Shown one piece after another: positions 55,531 through 64,000 of a DNA stretch of 64,000 nt (the stretch's first letter is position 1; the number at the start of each line of letters is the position of its first letter). Source of the stretch: Corynebacterium glaucum (GTDB taxonomy: Bacteria; Actinomycetota; Actinomycetes; Mycobacteriales; Mycobacteriaceae); NCBI RefSeq assembly GCF_030408855.1, contig NZ_CP047358.1:1178001-1242000 (forward strand). The letters are read 5' to 3'. The notes below the pieces were generated by a model. It saw only the letters and a program-made list of their open reading frames with translations. It was not told the DNA's origin and searched no databases. The position numbers and the translations under genes are program-made.

Positions 55531-57822
55531 ATGGGCGCATTCGACTGGTTCTGGAAGGCCATGGGCTCTTCAGCCGAGCGCAACAACAAGAAGTCCAAAG
55601 GCATCGTGGCGGCAGCAGAGGAGCTCATCCCAGAGCTTGCAAAGCTTGACGACGCTGCGTTGGCGGCCGAAGTCCGCGGCACCGTCGCCGCAGGTGCGAT
55701 CGGGGATAAGCCGCGATTTCTGGCGGGGCTTTCCGTCGCCTCGCAGCGAACTCTTGGGATGACGCCGTTTACCGTGCAGAACCAAGCAGTGCTGCGATTG
55801 CTCGAAGGTGATGTGATCCAGATGGCCACCGGCGAGGGGAAGACGCTGGTCGGTGCGATGGCGGCTACGGGTTACGCCTTGACTGGCAAGCGCGTGCACC
55901 TGATCACCGTGAACAACTACCTCGCCGCCCGCGACGCGGAGTGGATGCGCCCGCTCGTGGAATTCTTTGGACTCACTGTCGCTGCGGTGACTGAATCATC
56001 TTCGCGGGAGGAGCGCGTCGCGGGCTACCGCTGCGACGTGATCTACGCGCCGGTGACGGAGATCGGCTTCGACCACCTGCGCGACAATCAAATCACCCAC
56101 CGCGACCAAACGGTTCAGGTTCCCGCGGACGTCGCGCTGGTCGACGAGTCGGACAGTGTGCTTGTCGACGAAGCCCTGGTGCCGCTCGTTCTCGCCGGTT
56201 CCGAGGGTTCACAGCAGGCGACCGGGCAGATCACTGCGGCGGTTGCGCAGCTGGAGGAGGGCGAGGACTACGCCATCGACGCCGAGGGACGCAACGTCTT
56301 CCTCACCGACGGCGGCGCCTCCAAGATCGAGCGCCTCCTCGGCATCGATTCTCTGTACTCGGACGAGCACATCGGCACCACGCTCGTGCGCGTCAACCTC
56401 GCGCTGCACGCCAAGGCGCTACTGGTGCGCGACGTGCACTACATCGTCTCCGAGGGCAAGGTCGCGCTTGTCGACGCCTCGCGCGGCCGCGTCGCCGAAC
56501 TCCAGCGCTGGCCTGACGGTCTGCAGGCAGCCGTGGAGGCGAAAGAAGGCCTCGATGTCTCCGAAGGCGGGCGGATCCTGGATTCCATAACCCTGCAGGC
56601 GCTCATGCGCCGCTACCCAATTGTGTGCGGCATGACCGGCACCGCGGTCGAAGCGACTGACCAGCTGCGTTCGTTCTACGGTTTGCACGTGTCCGTCATT
56701 GACCGGGCGAACGAGCTGGCGCGTTTCGACGAAGCGGATCGGATCTACGCGACTATGGAGGAGAAGAACGCCGCCATCGTCGACGAGATCGCACATATCA
56801 ACGCCACCGGCCAGCCGGTGCTCGTCGGTACGCACGACGTCGCAGAATCCGAGGCGCTCGCAGACGCGCTGCAGGCGCGCGGCATTGAGGTCAACGTGCT
56901 CAACGCGAAGAACGACGCGGAAGAGGCCCGGATTATCGCCGAGGCGGGCGACACCGGGCGCGTGACGGTTTCCACCCAGATGGCCGGACGCGGCACCGAC
57001 ATCCGTCTCGGCGGGGCCGACGAACGCGACCACGACGAAGTTGCCCAGCTCGGCGGCCTCGCAGTGATTGGCACTGCCCGCCACCGCACCGCACGCTTGG
57101 ACAACCAGCTGCGCGGACGCGCTGGCCGGCAGGGCGACCCCGGGTTGAGCCTGTTCTTCGTGTCGCTGGAGGATGACATCGTCAAGGTCGGCGGTGCCGA
57201 TGAACAGGTCACCGCGCAGCCGGATGCCACCGGCCGGATAGATTCGAACCGCATTCAGCAGTTCATTGAACACTGCCAGCGTGTTACCGAAGGTCAGCTA
57301 CTGGAGATCCATTCCCAGACCTGGAAGTACAACAAGCTGCTCGCGGATCACCGCGATATCCTCGACGAGCGCCGCACAGCGCTGCTTGATACCGACGCTG
57401 CATGGCGCGAGCTTGCAAGCCGCCATCCGCAGCGGGCGGCGGAACTGGAGCACCTCCCTGATGGCGTCAAGGTGCAGGCAGCCCGGGAGATCATGCTGTT
57501 CCACCTCGACGACGAGTGGTCCGAGCACCTCGCCATGATGGACGACGTCCGCGAATCTATCCACCTGCGTGCGATCGCCCGGGAGACGCCGATCGATGAG
57601 TACCACCGCATTGCCGTACGGGAGTTCAAGGATCTTGCGAATCGGGCCGTGGACAAGGCAGCTGAGACGTTCGAGACCGTCGAAATCGATGAGCGCGGCG
57701 CACACCTTGCCGACGCGGGGTGGAAGCGCCCCAGCTCGACGTGGACCTACATGGTCTCGGACAATCCGTTGGCAGGTTCGGGCAATTCGGTGCTCTCCGG
57801 CATCGGCAATCTGTTCCGCTGA
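55531..57822 (+). CDS. secA2: Accessory preprotein translocase ATPase SecA2
   Basis: 763 residues, shorter than housekeeping SecA (about 840-900) and lacking the C-terminal zinc linker, as actinobacterial SecA2 does. Walker A is MATGEGKTLVGAM (98-110) and a Walker B-like segment is VALVDESDSVLVDEA. Helicase domain 2 has TGRVTVSTQMAGRGTDI and QLRGRAGRQGDPG. It powers export of a subset of proteins. It precedes odhI in the conserved order. Confidence 0.95.
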   Translation: MGAFDWFWKAMGSSAERNNKKSKGIVAAAEELIPELAKLDDAALAAEVRGTVAAGAIGDKPRFLAGLSVASQRTLGMTPFTVQNQAVLRLLEGDVIQMATGEGKTLVGAMAATGYALTGKRVHLITVNNYLAARDAEWMRPLVEFFGLTVAAVTESSSREERVAGYRCDVIYAPVTEIGFDHLRDNQITHRDQTVQVPADVALVDESDSVLVDEALVPLVLAGSEGSQQATGQITAAVAQLEEGEDYAIDAEGRNVFLTDGGASKIERLLGIDSLYSDEHIGTTLVRVNLALHAKALLVRDVHYIVSEGKVALVDASRGRVAELQRWPDGLQAAVEAKEGLDVSEGGRILDSITLQALMRRYPIVCGMTGTAVEATDQLRSFYGLHVSVIDRANELARFDEADRIYATMEEKNAAIVDEIAHINATGQPVLVGTHDVAESEALADALQARGIEVNVLNAKNDAEEARIIAEAGDTGRVTVSTQMAGRGTDIRLGGADERDHDEVAQLGGLAVIGTARHRTARLDNQLRGRAGRQGDPGLSLFFVSLEDDIVKVGGADEQVTAQPDATGRIDSNRIQQFIEHCQRVTEGQLLEIHSQTWKYNKLLADHRDILDERRTALLDTDAAWRELASRHPQRAAELEHLPDGVKVQAAREIMLFHLDDEWSEHLAMMDDVRESIHLRAIARETPIDEYHRIAVREFKDLANRAVDKAAETFETVEIDERGAHLADAGWKRPSSTWTYMVSDNPLAGSGNSVLSGIGNLFR

Positions 57823-57839
57823 TGGCCAACCCCGCACTT

Positions 57840-57880
57840 GGGTGGCAAAACCCACCGCAACAGTCACGAGCCGGTAATAT
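57840..57880 (+). promoter_or_regulatory. Candidate promoter and hairpin between secA2 and odhI
   Basis: A 6-bp hairpin GGGTGG-CAAAA-CCCACC (57840-57856) without a T-tract precedes a -10-like TAATAT (57875-57880), 41 nt before odhI. Confidence 0.4.
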
Positions 57881-57920
57881 AGCGAGCGATTAAGTTTTGT
57901 TGAGCTACTTGGAGGGTCTC

Positions 57921-58352
57921 ATGAGCGAAAACACGGGCACACCACAGAACCAGGTGGAAACCACCTCGGTCTTCCGCGCTGATCTGTTGAAGGAGATGGA
58001 ATCTGGCGCGGCAGCTGCCCCGGATTCGACCTCCGGCGCAGAGAACCTCCCCGAGGGCGCGGCGCTGCTCGTCGTTAAGCGTGGCCCGAACTCAGGTGCT
58101 CGCTTTCTCCTGGACCAAGACTCCACCACCGCCGGTCGCCATCCGGAAGCAGATATCTTCCTTGACGATGTGACCGTGTCACGCCGCCACGCCGAGTTCC
58201 GCCGGAAGGATGACTCCTACGAGGTAGTTGACGTGGGTTCGCTGAACGGCACCTATGTGAACCGCGAGCCGCGTAACTCCGAGCTGCTCTCCGACGGTGA
58301 CGAGATCCAGATCGGCAAGTTCCGTCTCGTTTTCATCTCCAACGCTAAGTAA
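57921..58352 (+). CDS. odhI: Oxoglutarate dehydrogenase inhibitor (FHA protein OdhI/GarA)
   Basis: 143 residues from ATG 57921, behind GGAGG; an upstream start is less likely. The N-terminal phosphorylation motif VETTSVFRADLL has Thr14 and Thr15, the PknG/PknA-type targets in C. glutamicum. The FHA domain (about 50-140) has TAGRHPEADIFLDD, VSRRHAEF and VGSLNGTYVN. When unphosphorylated it binds the E1 subunit OdhA and blocks 2-oxoglutarate dehydrogenase, directing carbon to glutamate. Confidence 0.97.
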   Translation: MSENTGTPQNQVETTSVFRADLLKEMESGAAAAPDSTSGAENLPEGAALLVVKRGPNSGARFLLDQDSTTAGRHPEADIFLDDVTVSRRHAEFRRKDDSYEVVDVGSLNGTYVNREPRNSELLSDGDEIQIGKFRLVFISNAK

Positions 58353-58443
58353 CTTCTAATGCGCGCCCTAGCCATTGTGCTTTGGGCGGTGCAAAGAAAC
58401 AGGCCCTAACCTTCAACCTCGACGAAAGATTGAGCAGATACCC

Positions 58444-59175
58444 GTGAGCGCTATCCGTAAGACCTCGCCGCAGGCCGTCAAACGGCCGTCCGCGAAAACG
58501 ATGTCCATCGGAGTAGTACTTGAACAGTTGCGCGGCGAGTTTCCGGACGTGACGGTGTCCAAGATTCGGTTTCTGGAGTCAGAGGGGCTGATTACCCCGC
58601 AGCGCACGGCATCCGGGTATCGCCGCTTCACAGACGAGGACGTGGAGCGCCTGCGCTACATCCTGGTCACGCAGCGAGATAACTACCTTCCGCTCAAAGT
58701 TATCCGCGAGCAGCTCGAGGCGATGGATGCGGGCAAAGTCACTGCGGTGCTGAGTTCGGCAGACTCAGAGCCGATGATCTCGCCGGATTCGTTTCGAGTC
58801 GACGCGAACGCATACCTGACGGATGCCGACCTGGCGACCCAGACGGGCGCGGAGGAAAACACGGTTGCTGAGCTGATAAAGGCCGGATTGCTCGTCCCGG
58901 ATTCTGCCGGGTTGTTCTGCGCAGATGACGTGCGCATTGTGTCGACAGCTATGCAATTGCGCGAGTTCGGCTTCGACGTGCGTCACCTCAAAACACTGCG
59001 CACCGCGGCCTCGCGCCAAGCAGACCTGATTGCGCAAGTCGCGGAGCCAGTGGCTAAGTCTGGGAAAACCGCTGCACGCCAGCAGGCGGATGAACTCGCT
59101 CAGCAGGTGTCCGCGCTTGTAGTTTCGCTGCACGCCTCGCTGGTCAAGCGAGAGCTGCGCGACCAGCGTCCGTAA
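58444..59175 (+). CDS. ftsR: MerR-type transcriptional regulator FtsR
   Basis: 243 residues from GTG 58444; the frame extends upstream, but the conserved part begins just after this start. The winged helix (MSIGVVLEQLRGEFPDVTVSKIRFLESEGLITPQRTASGYRRF) is MerR-like. A long C-terminal region follows without a recognisable ligand domain. It corresponds to Rv1828/Cg1631; FtsR in C. glutamicum activates ftsZ. Conserved neighbour of odhI. Confidence 0.88.
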   Translation: MSAIRKTSPQAVKRPSAKTMSIGVVLEQLRGEFPDVTVSKIRFLESEGLITPQRTASGYRRFTDEDVERLRYILVTQRDNYLPLKVIREQLEAMDAGKVTAVLSSADSEPMISPDSFRVDANAYLTDADLATQTGAEENTVAELIKAGLLVPDSAGLFCADDVRIVSTAMQLREFGFDVRHLKTLRTAASRQADLIAQVAEPVAKSGKTAARQQADELAQQVSALVVSLHASLVKRELRDQRP

Positions 59176-59196
59176 GCTGCGCGAAGGGCACGCGAA

Positions 59197-59787
59197 ATGA
59201 CTCCTATCCATCTTCTCGGAGTGTTTCCAATCGGACCGGAAAACTTCATGTGCGCGCTGTTCGAGTGGGAGGAAAGCAGCCGGTATCTGCCTGTCTGGTT
59301 GCCGCCAATCGAAGGAGCACTGCTCGCGGCGCGCCTTGAAGACTGGGCACCGCGCAGGCCTGGTGTGCACGATGTGCTAGCCGACGTGATCGACCAGACC
59401 TCGGCCGAGGTGAACGCAATCGAGTTGTCTAGCTACCACGAAGGTGTCTTTGTTGCGACACTGACATTGGACAACGGCGCCGAGATTGACATGCGCACCT
59501 CGGACGCACTGCTGCTGGGACTCGTTATGGATGTCCAGATCGAAGCGGATGAGACGGTGCTGCAGCACGCCTCGATACACATCAACGGACGTGACGCTGC
59601 AGAGTACTTCGGCATTGAGATCGAGGACAACTCAGATGTCGACGAAATCCCGCCCGAAACACTCGATACGGACGGGCTCGACGCCGCAGCGTTTGAGGCG
59701 TTCATGCGAGAGTTAGGTGTAGATGCGGCAGACTTTCCCGACATGGGGGAGGACGATCCTGATACCGGGCCCAAACCCTCAAGTTGA
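59197..59787 (+). CDS. Bifunctional nuclease family protein (DUF151)
   Basis: 196 residues. The DUF151 core IHLLGVFPIGPENFMCALFEWEESSRYLPVWLPPIEGALLA, SYHEGVFVATLTL and the Asp/Ser-rich DMRTSDALLLGLVM are evident; the C-terminal 60 residues are acidic. The actinobacterial members lie between two MerR genes (Rv1829). Nuclease activity has been reported for plant members; the bacterial role is unclear. Confidence 0.88.
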   Translation: MTPIHLLGVFPIGPENFMCALFEWEESSRYLPVWLPPIEGALLAARLEDWAPRRPGVHDVLADVIDQTSAEVNAIELSSYHEGVFVATLTLDNGAEIDMRTSDALLLGLVMDVQIEADETVLQHASIHINGRDAAEYFGIEIEDNSDVDEIPPETLDTDGLDAAAFEAFMRELGVDAADFPDMGEDDPDTGPKPSS

Positions 59788-59821
59788 GGTTGAGACTTTC
59801 GGCGTGTTGCTGAGGTAAGGC

Positions 59822-59852
59822 TTGACCGAACCTCTAAGCTGGCTTTTAATAT
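59822..59852 (+). promoter_or_regulatory. Candidate promoter before the second MerR gene
   Basis: TTGACC (59822-59827) and TAATAT (59847-59852), 19 bp apart, 38 nt before the GTG start. Confidence 0.45.
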
Positions 59853-59890
59853 GCATTAGGCCTACAGGCAAACACCATGGGAGTAATTAC

Positions 59891-60466
59891 GTGACTACGA
59901 ACACTACCGACACCCCTGTCGAGGATTACGTGGCACCGGTACAGGAGTCGCTGTTCGACATCGGCCCGTCCGACGAGGTCGGCTACCGTGTGCCAATCGC
60001 GTGCCAAGTCGCCGGCATCACCTACCGCCAGCTCGACTACTGGGCTCGCACCAACCTGGTGCGCCCGTCGATCCGCGGTGCAAAGGGCTCCGGCTCCCAG
60101 CGCCTGTACTCCTTCAAGGACATCCTGGTTCTGAAGATCGTCAAGGGTCTCTTGGACACCGGCATTTCGCTCCAGAACATCCGCTTGGCAGTTGACAAGC
60201 TGCGGGACCGCGGTGTCAATGACATCGCTGAGATCACGCTGGTTTCCGATGGTGTCACGGTGTACGAGTGTCGTAGCAACGAGGAGATCATCGACCTCCT
60301 CAACGGCGGCCAGGGTGTCTTCGGCATTGCTGTTCCGCAGATCATGAAGGAACTCACCGGGACCATCTCTGCGTTCCCGTCCGAGCGCGTTATTGAGGAC
60401 GCTGAGCCGGAAAACGTTGTCGGGATCGACGAGCTGGCTGCCCGCCGTCGCCGCAAGACGTCGTAA
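59891..60466 (+). CDS. MerR-type transcriptional regulator (Rv1830-like)
   Basis: 191 residues from GTG 59891; the in-frame extension upstream overlaps the promoter. The winged helix is VPIACQVAGITYRQLDYWARTNLVRPSIRGAKGSGSQRLYSFKDILVLKIVKGLLDTG. The C-terminal half has no recognised ligand domain. Homologues near garA regulate cell growth and division genes in mycobacteria. Single gene with its own promoter and terminator. Confidence 0.9.
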   Translation: MTTNTTDTPVEDYVAPVQESLFDIGPSDEVGYRVPIACQVAGITYRQLDYWARTNLVRPSIRGAKGSGSQRLYSFKDILVLKIVKGLLDTGISLQNIRLAVDKLRDRGVNDIAEITLVSDGVTVYECRSNEEIIDLLNGGQGVFGIAVPQIMKELTGTISAFPSERVIEDAEPENVVGIDELAARRRRKTS

Positions 60467-60489
60467 AGCAAACTACTTTTACTCCCACC

Positions 60490-60520
60490 GCTCCCGCACT
60501 GCTTCGTGCGGGAGCTTTTT
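60490..60520 (+). terminator. Rho-independent terminator
   Basis: A perfect 10-bp stem, GCTCCCGCAC (60490-60499) with GTGCGGGAGC (60506-60515), loop TGCTTC, followed by five T. It ends the MerR transcript. The minus-strand gene also ends here, and on that strand the hairpin lacks a T-tract. Confidence 0.92.
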
Positions 60521-60523
60521 GTC

Positions 60524-61951
60524 CTAAGAGCGGGTGCCGGTCGCTGCGACGATCGCCGCTTCGAGTTCGGCTGCTGAACCCACCTGCTGACGCGATGCGG
60601 CGACTGCTTCGAGAGCCTTGTCGTGCGGCGCGCTGCCGACATGCACGACCGCGATCGAGGTGCCGCTGTCGGCACCGGCTTGAATCGCCTTGGTGAAGAC
60701 GGCGTCGTCCTCGCCGTCTGCAGTACCGGTGGTGATTACTACGATCCGCACCGGGCTTGGGAACGAGCCCACCGCCGCAGTCACGGCCTCGCGGGTTTGC
60801 GGAACGCCGCCAGTAGTCAGGGGGGCAACCGCATTCTTCACCGCGGACGGGCTCGAGGTCATGGCCACGTTGTCGCGGTACCCATTCGTCACACCGACGC
60901 TGAGCGGGGAGGAGTAGTTCCACAGTGCAACGTTGTGTCCAGCGGCTGTGACCTCATCGGCGGCGCGCTCCACACCACGCTTCGCAGACTCGAGATAGGG
61001 CTCCATGGCGCCGGAGGTATCTAGCAGGAACACCGTGTTGCCCACTTGCCCGTCGGCGGCGACGGCGGCATCGTTGGCGTTGGTGGGGGAGTTGCCGTCG
61101 GCGGTCAGCGCCGCTCCTCCGGTGGGCATTGCCGCGGCCCAGACCATCTCGGCGATGACCGGTTGCTTCGGGGTTTCCGCATCGAAACTCTGCGCACCGA
61201 AGCGGGCGAAGTCCTGGCCGGCACGGGCTTGGTTCTCATCCACTGTGGCCCCGGAATTCAGTGGGATGGCGGTGTAGATCACCGAAGCATCGAGTGGGTA
61301 GAACCCAGCGTGGGGCAGGGAGTTTGCTTTCGAGGTGGCCACCCACATCCCCGGCGTCAAGGTAATCCCGTCGACGCTGTCGATTTGTTGATCGGTGAGC
61401 ACGTTAACCGCCGTGCTATCGCTGTCCGCGAGCAGCGACGCGACCACCGCGGAGGATGCTGGCATCTGGGTAGGGAAGACCACCTTCTGCAACGGGACAT
61501 TGGGACCGGGGTTATCTTGGCCGCTCAACCCCACTACGTCCGCGAAGACCTGCTCAGGGTCTGCAACAGCCGCGGTGCGGCCAGAACGGGCAAGTTCCTG
61601 GTGCGCAATCGGAGTATTCGGCGCGATGTAGACCGCGGCGTCGCTCAGCGTCTCCACCAGCTGCGGGCGGATGCAGTAGTCGCGTACCACGGGGTTGCTT
61701 GCCGCGTAAGCGTCGACAAGCTCTTTGCCCACAACCGCGTTCGAGGACGCGACCGGCAGCGTAATTTCGCCAGAGACGCACGAATCGTTGGTGCCGCTTC
61801 CATCGCCCTGGGCTGCGGTTGATTCAGAAGCCCCGCGTTGCCACACAACAAACCAAATCAGGCCGGCGACCAGCGCTAACGCAACAACCAGCGCGGCGAT
61901 AGCGCGGCCAGAAAGCCTGTAGTTGTTTTGCCCGCTCGAATGCCTACCCAT
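60524..61951 (-). CDS. Membrane-anchored SBP-like/VWA protein with altered MIDAS
   Basis: 475 residues from ATG 61951; an ATG at 61999 is the alternative start. An anchor (about 17-38, AIAALVVALALVAGLIWFVV) is followed by a solute-binding-like domain (LPVASSNAVVGKELVDAYAAS ... GLSGQDNPGPNVPLQKVVF) and a C-terminal VWA domain (NTVFLLDTSGAMEPYLESAK). The MIDAS reads DTSGA where DxSxS is expected, so the third metal ligand is missing. It resembles the architecture of the protein at 24843-26435. Confidence 0.8.
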   Translation of the reverse strand: MGRHSSGQNNYRLSGRAIAALVVALALVAGLIWFVVWQRGASESTAAQGDGSGTNDSCVSGEITLPVASSNAVVGKELVDAYAASNPVVRDYCIRPQLVETLSDAAVYIAPNTPIAHQELARSGRTAAVADPEQVFADVVGLSGQDNPGPNVPLQKVVFPTQMPASSAVVASLLADSDSTAVNVLTDQQIDSVDGITLTPGMWVATSKANSLPHAGFYPLDASVIYTAIPLNSGATVDENQARAGQDFARFGAQSFDAETPKQPVIAEMVWAAAMPTGGAALTADGNSPTNANDAAVAADGQVGNTVFLLDTSGAMEPYLESAKRGVERAADEVTAAGHNVALWNYSSPLSVGVTNGYRDNVAMTSSPSAVKNAVAPLTTGGVPQTREAVTAAVGSFPSPVRIVVITTGTADGEDDAVFTKAIQAGADSGTSIAVVHVGSAPHDKALEAVAASRQQVGSAAELEAAIVAATGTRS

Positions 61952-62010
61952 CTTCGCCTTACCGCCTCCGATTGTGCTCGCGTTGCGCGAGCCGTCCATC
62001 CGACCGCAGT

Positions 62011-62886
62011 CTAGTCGCTCAACAGCTGATCCAGCAGGGCGACAAGCTGGGAACGCAGGGGAATTGCCTCCTCCGAGAGTTGCCGCTGCCGGGTGACATA
62101 TTCAGCTTTACCCTCGTTTGTCTCAACCGCAACCACGTCGAAACCTAGGCTGCGGCAATCGTAGGGCGAAGCCTCCATATCGAGTTGTCGCGCCCGCGCA
62201 GCAAGCTCAAAAGCATCAAGCAAGAGCTCCCCGGGCACCACCGGCCCAAGCTTTGCCGCCCACTTGTACAAGTCCATCGTCACATGCACGCAGCCGGGCT
62301 GGTCCTGCGCAATCTGATCTTCGCGCTCAAGCACGGTGAGGTTGAGCGGGCGCGCGGCAGGAGCGAAGAAGCGGTAAGCGTCGAAATGGCTGCACTTAAG
62401 CTGGTGCGACTCCACCACAGCGTCGGTGCCGGCGGCGCCGAGGCGGAGTGGCAGATCGTGGCGCGGACGCTCCGTGCGATACACCATTGCCCACTCATGC
62501 ATGCCAAAGCAGTCAAAGTGGGCGGGCCGGTCCTGCGTGGCCCGAAGCAGCTCGCGGATGCGCACCATTTCGGCGCGCCGTTTTGCGAGGAAAGACTCGG
62601 GGTTGAACCGCACAGTGCCATCCTCCAGCGTTTCGTAGTGGGGATAGCGCGCGTGCGGTGTGGCGGAGGCGTCGACAAGCAAAGCCCCAAGCCCCGGGTG
62701 CCAGGTGCGCAACTGGCTTGCTCTAAAAGGGTAGTAGTCAAAGAGGAAATCCCACACGGGGTGCGCGATCCCGCGGGTGCGCCGCTCGAGGTGCGGCTCA
62801 GTGAAGGCTCGTGCCCGGAGCTCGTGCTTATCGACGGCCTCTTTATACGCCGTCGGTGTATACACCCTCTCGCTATTCCTCTTCAT
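62011..62886 (-). CDS. Conserved actinobacterial protein, often labelled 3-methyladenine DNA glycosylase
   Basis: 291 residues. The family motif GIAHPVWDFLFDYYPFRASQLRTWHPGLGALL is near residues 40-70, and HFDCFGMHEWAMVYR and HQLKCSHFDAYRFF follow. I recognise the family from databases, where it carries the glycosylase label, but I see neither a helix-hairpin-helix nor an AAG-type active site, so the reaction is doubtful. The start overlaps the CNNM gene by 14 nt (cotranscribed). An 11-mer copy lies at 62826. Confidence 0.7.
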   Translation of the reverse strand: MKRNSERVYTPTAYKEAVDKHELRARAFTEPHLERRTRGIAHPVWDFLFDYYPFRASQLRTWHPGLGALLVDASATPHARYPHYETLEDGTVRFNPESFLAKRRAEMVRIRELLRATQDRPAHFDCFGMHEWAMVYRTERPRHDLPLRLGAAGTDAVVESHQLKCSHFDAYRFFAPAARPLNLTVLEREDQIAQDQPGCVHVTMDLYKWAAKLGPVVPGELLLDAFELAARARQLDMEASPYDCRSLGFDVVAVETNEGKAEYVTRQRQLSEEAIPLRSQLVALLDQLLSD

Positions 62887-63925
62887 GTGTCCAGTCCGAC
62901 ACGGTGCCCACGTACTCCTCGATGATGTCTTCGAGCGCGGCCACCCCGACCAGCTCGCCGTTGTCGCGCACCTGCGCCATGTGCGCAGAACGGCGGTGCA
63001 TGGCGGTCAGAGCGTCGTCGAGGGACTGCGCGCCGTCGACAATGCTCAGTGCACGAATGCGGGAGACCGGCATGACCGGGTCCTCTTCCTCGGACTCCAT
63101 GAGGTCGAGGCAGTCCTTCACGTGGATGTAGCCGACAAGGACGCCCGGCGCGCGCTCCACGGGGAAGCGTGAGTAGCCGGTTTCGCGCACCGCCTGCTCA
63201 ATCTCGGAAAGGCGGGTGCCGCGTGGACGGTAGGGAAGGGTCACCAGGTCCCCGAGCGGGATCATGATCTCGCTGAGGCTGCGCGACTCCGTGCGCAGCG
63301 CGTTGGCGAGGCGGCGAGTTTCCTCTGCGTCTAGCAGACCTTCTTCGCTCGATTCCTTGATCATGGTGGCCAGCTGCTCCTGGTCCACGGTGGATTCGAG
63401 CTCATCGCGCTGTTCTATGCCAAAGGCGCGCAGCGTGCGGCGGGCGACCCAGTTTAGGCCTTCAATGATCGGGCGGGTGGCCCGCATCCAGACGGTGAAC
63501 GCCGGAGTGAGCAGCATCGCGGTGGTTTCGGGGCCCGCGATGGCGATGTTCTTGGGCACCATTTCACCCAGCAGAATGTGCAGGTAGGAAATGATGATGA
63601 GCGCGATGACGAAGGAGATCGGGTGAAGCAGCTCCCCAGGCAACCCCAACGCCTCGAAGGGGACTTCGATGTAGTGGGCGATAGCGGGTTCTGCGACCTT
63701 TCCCAGGATGAGCGAGGCCACGGTGATGCCAAACTGAGCACCGGCCAGGTAGATCGACAGGTGCTCGATTGCGTGGATAACACCTTTGGCTTCGCTCTTG
63801 CCCTGAGCAAGCAGCGACTCGAGGCGGTCGCGACGCGAGGACACTAGCGCGAACTCGGTGGCGACGAAAAAGGCGTTGACGGCGAGCAACACCGCGATGA
63901 GCAGAATGGCGGCAAAGATGTTCAT
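62873..63925 (-). CDS. CNNM/CorC-type membrane protein (DUF21 plus CBS domains)
   Basis: 350 residues. The DUF21 transmembrane domain has three or four helices (IFAAILLIAVLLAVNAFFVATEFALV, GAQFGITVASLILG, ISFVIALIIISYLHILLGEMVPKN). Two CBS modules follow (about 205-330; IMIPLGDLVTLPYRPRGT, YSRFPVERAPGVLVGYIHVKD). Such proteins are linked to Mg2+ or Co2+ homeostasis. The C-terminal transporter-associated domain is absent. The ATG overlaps the stop of a second such gene. Confidence 0.9.
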   Translation of the reverse strand: MNIFAAILLIAVLLAVNAFFVATEFALVSSRRDRLESLLAQGKSEAKGVIHAIEHLSIYLAGAQFGITVASLILGKVAEPAIAHYIEVPFEALGLPGELLHPISFVIALIIISYLHILLGEMVPKNIAIAGPETTAMLLTPAFTVWMRATRPIIEGLNWVARRTLRAFGIEQRDELESTVDQEQLATMIKESSEEGLLDAEETRRLANALRTESRSLSEIMIPLGDLVTLPYRPRGTRLSEIEQAVRETGYSRFPVERAPGVLVGYIHVKDCLDLMESEEEDPVMPVSRIRALSIVDGAQSLDDALTAMHRRSAHMAQVRDNGELVGVAALEDIIEEYVGTVSDWTHEEE

Positions 63926-64000
63926 CGAGCACCTCCGTTCGAGGCTTGTCGAGACTCCTGCGCCTGCTTCGCCTGTTCAGCTTGCTCCGGGGTGATGGGA
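63922..64000 (-). CDS. C-terminal end of an upstream gene, probably a second CNNM-type protein
   Basis: Only the last 25 codons are inside the window (ITPEQAEQAKQAQESRQASN and a short tail), ending in a TGA that overlaps the next ATG (ATGA). The residues are polar and diagnostic of nothing. The call rests on the common tandem arrangement of two CNNM genes in actinobacteria. Confidence 0.5.
   Translation of the reverse strand, partial: PITPEQAEQAKQAQESRQASNGGAR

Overview
This 64 kb window reads as one contiguous chromosomal segment of a Corynebacterium or a close relative (Mycobacteriales). I judge the G+C content by eye at about 60%. The gene order matches the conserved actinobacterial blocks infC-rpmI-rplT, pheS-pheT-argCJBDFRGH, tlyA-nadK-recN-steA-steB-nudix-xerD, parA-scpA-scpB-rluB-cmk-der and secA2-odhI(garA)-ftsR-bifunctional nuclease-MerR. 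An OdhI with the TT-SVFR phospho-tail, SteA/SteB, SecA2 and an ITS without tRNA genes all fit that assignment. I cannot name the species.

Layout. 1-5.2 kb: 3' part of a large DUF2339 membrane protein (minus strand), the IF3/L35/L20 operon behind a long structured leader with an AUC start codon, an M23-type protein and an unknown membrane protein. 5.2-11 kb: a TrmH methyltransferase followed by an accessory insert before pheS. The insert holds an unknown gene, a broken partial copy of the methyltransferase gene, a secreted subtilase, a DJ-1/PfpI-MarR pair behind a perfect 34-bp palindrome, and a Tat-lipoprotein intradiol dioxygenase. 11.3-23.6 kb: pheST and the complete arginine operon with its ArgR regulator. 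23.6-27.3 kb: an envelope module of two solute-binding-like proteins (one with a VWA domain) and an XpaC-like protein, then a Trm112-like protein. 27.3-34.6 kb: tyrS and a complete 16S-23S-5S operon. 34.7-45.1 kb: TPR-like protein, HAD phosphatase, tlyA, nadK, recN, steAB, Nudix hydrolase, xerD and a surface protein; pyrG, which usually sits here, is absent. 45.2-50.8 kb: chromosome condensation genes, then rluB, cmk and der. 50.8-55.3 kb: two related esterases, a methyltransferase, a decayed alcohol dehydrogenase, tRNA-Pro(GGG), a YchJ-like protein and an alpha/beta-hydrolase-OsmC fusion. 55.5-60.5 kb: secA2, odhI and the two MerR-type regulators around a bifunctional nuclease. 60.5-64 kb (minus strand): a second SBP-VWA protein, a protein annotated elsewhere as a glycosylase, and two CNNM/CorC-type membrane proteins.

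The most striking observation is not a gene. The 11-mer GCTTATCGACG occurs 17 times exactly, on both strands, where a hand estimate predicts about 0.03. It occurs in several reading frames and once in non-coding DNA, and it often follows a T-run. This looks like a DNA-level signal such as an uptake or chromosome-maintenance motif, and I do not recognise it as a described one. Other points of interest are the infC leader, the palindromic operator with a second degenerate copy beside the duplicated methyltransferase fragment, and two 9-bp tandem repeat arrays in front of secA2.
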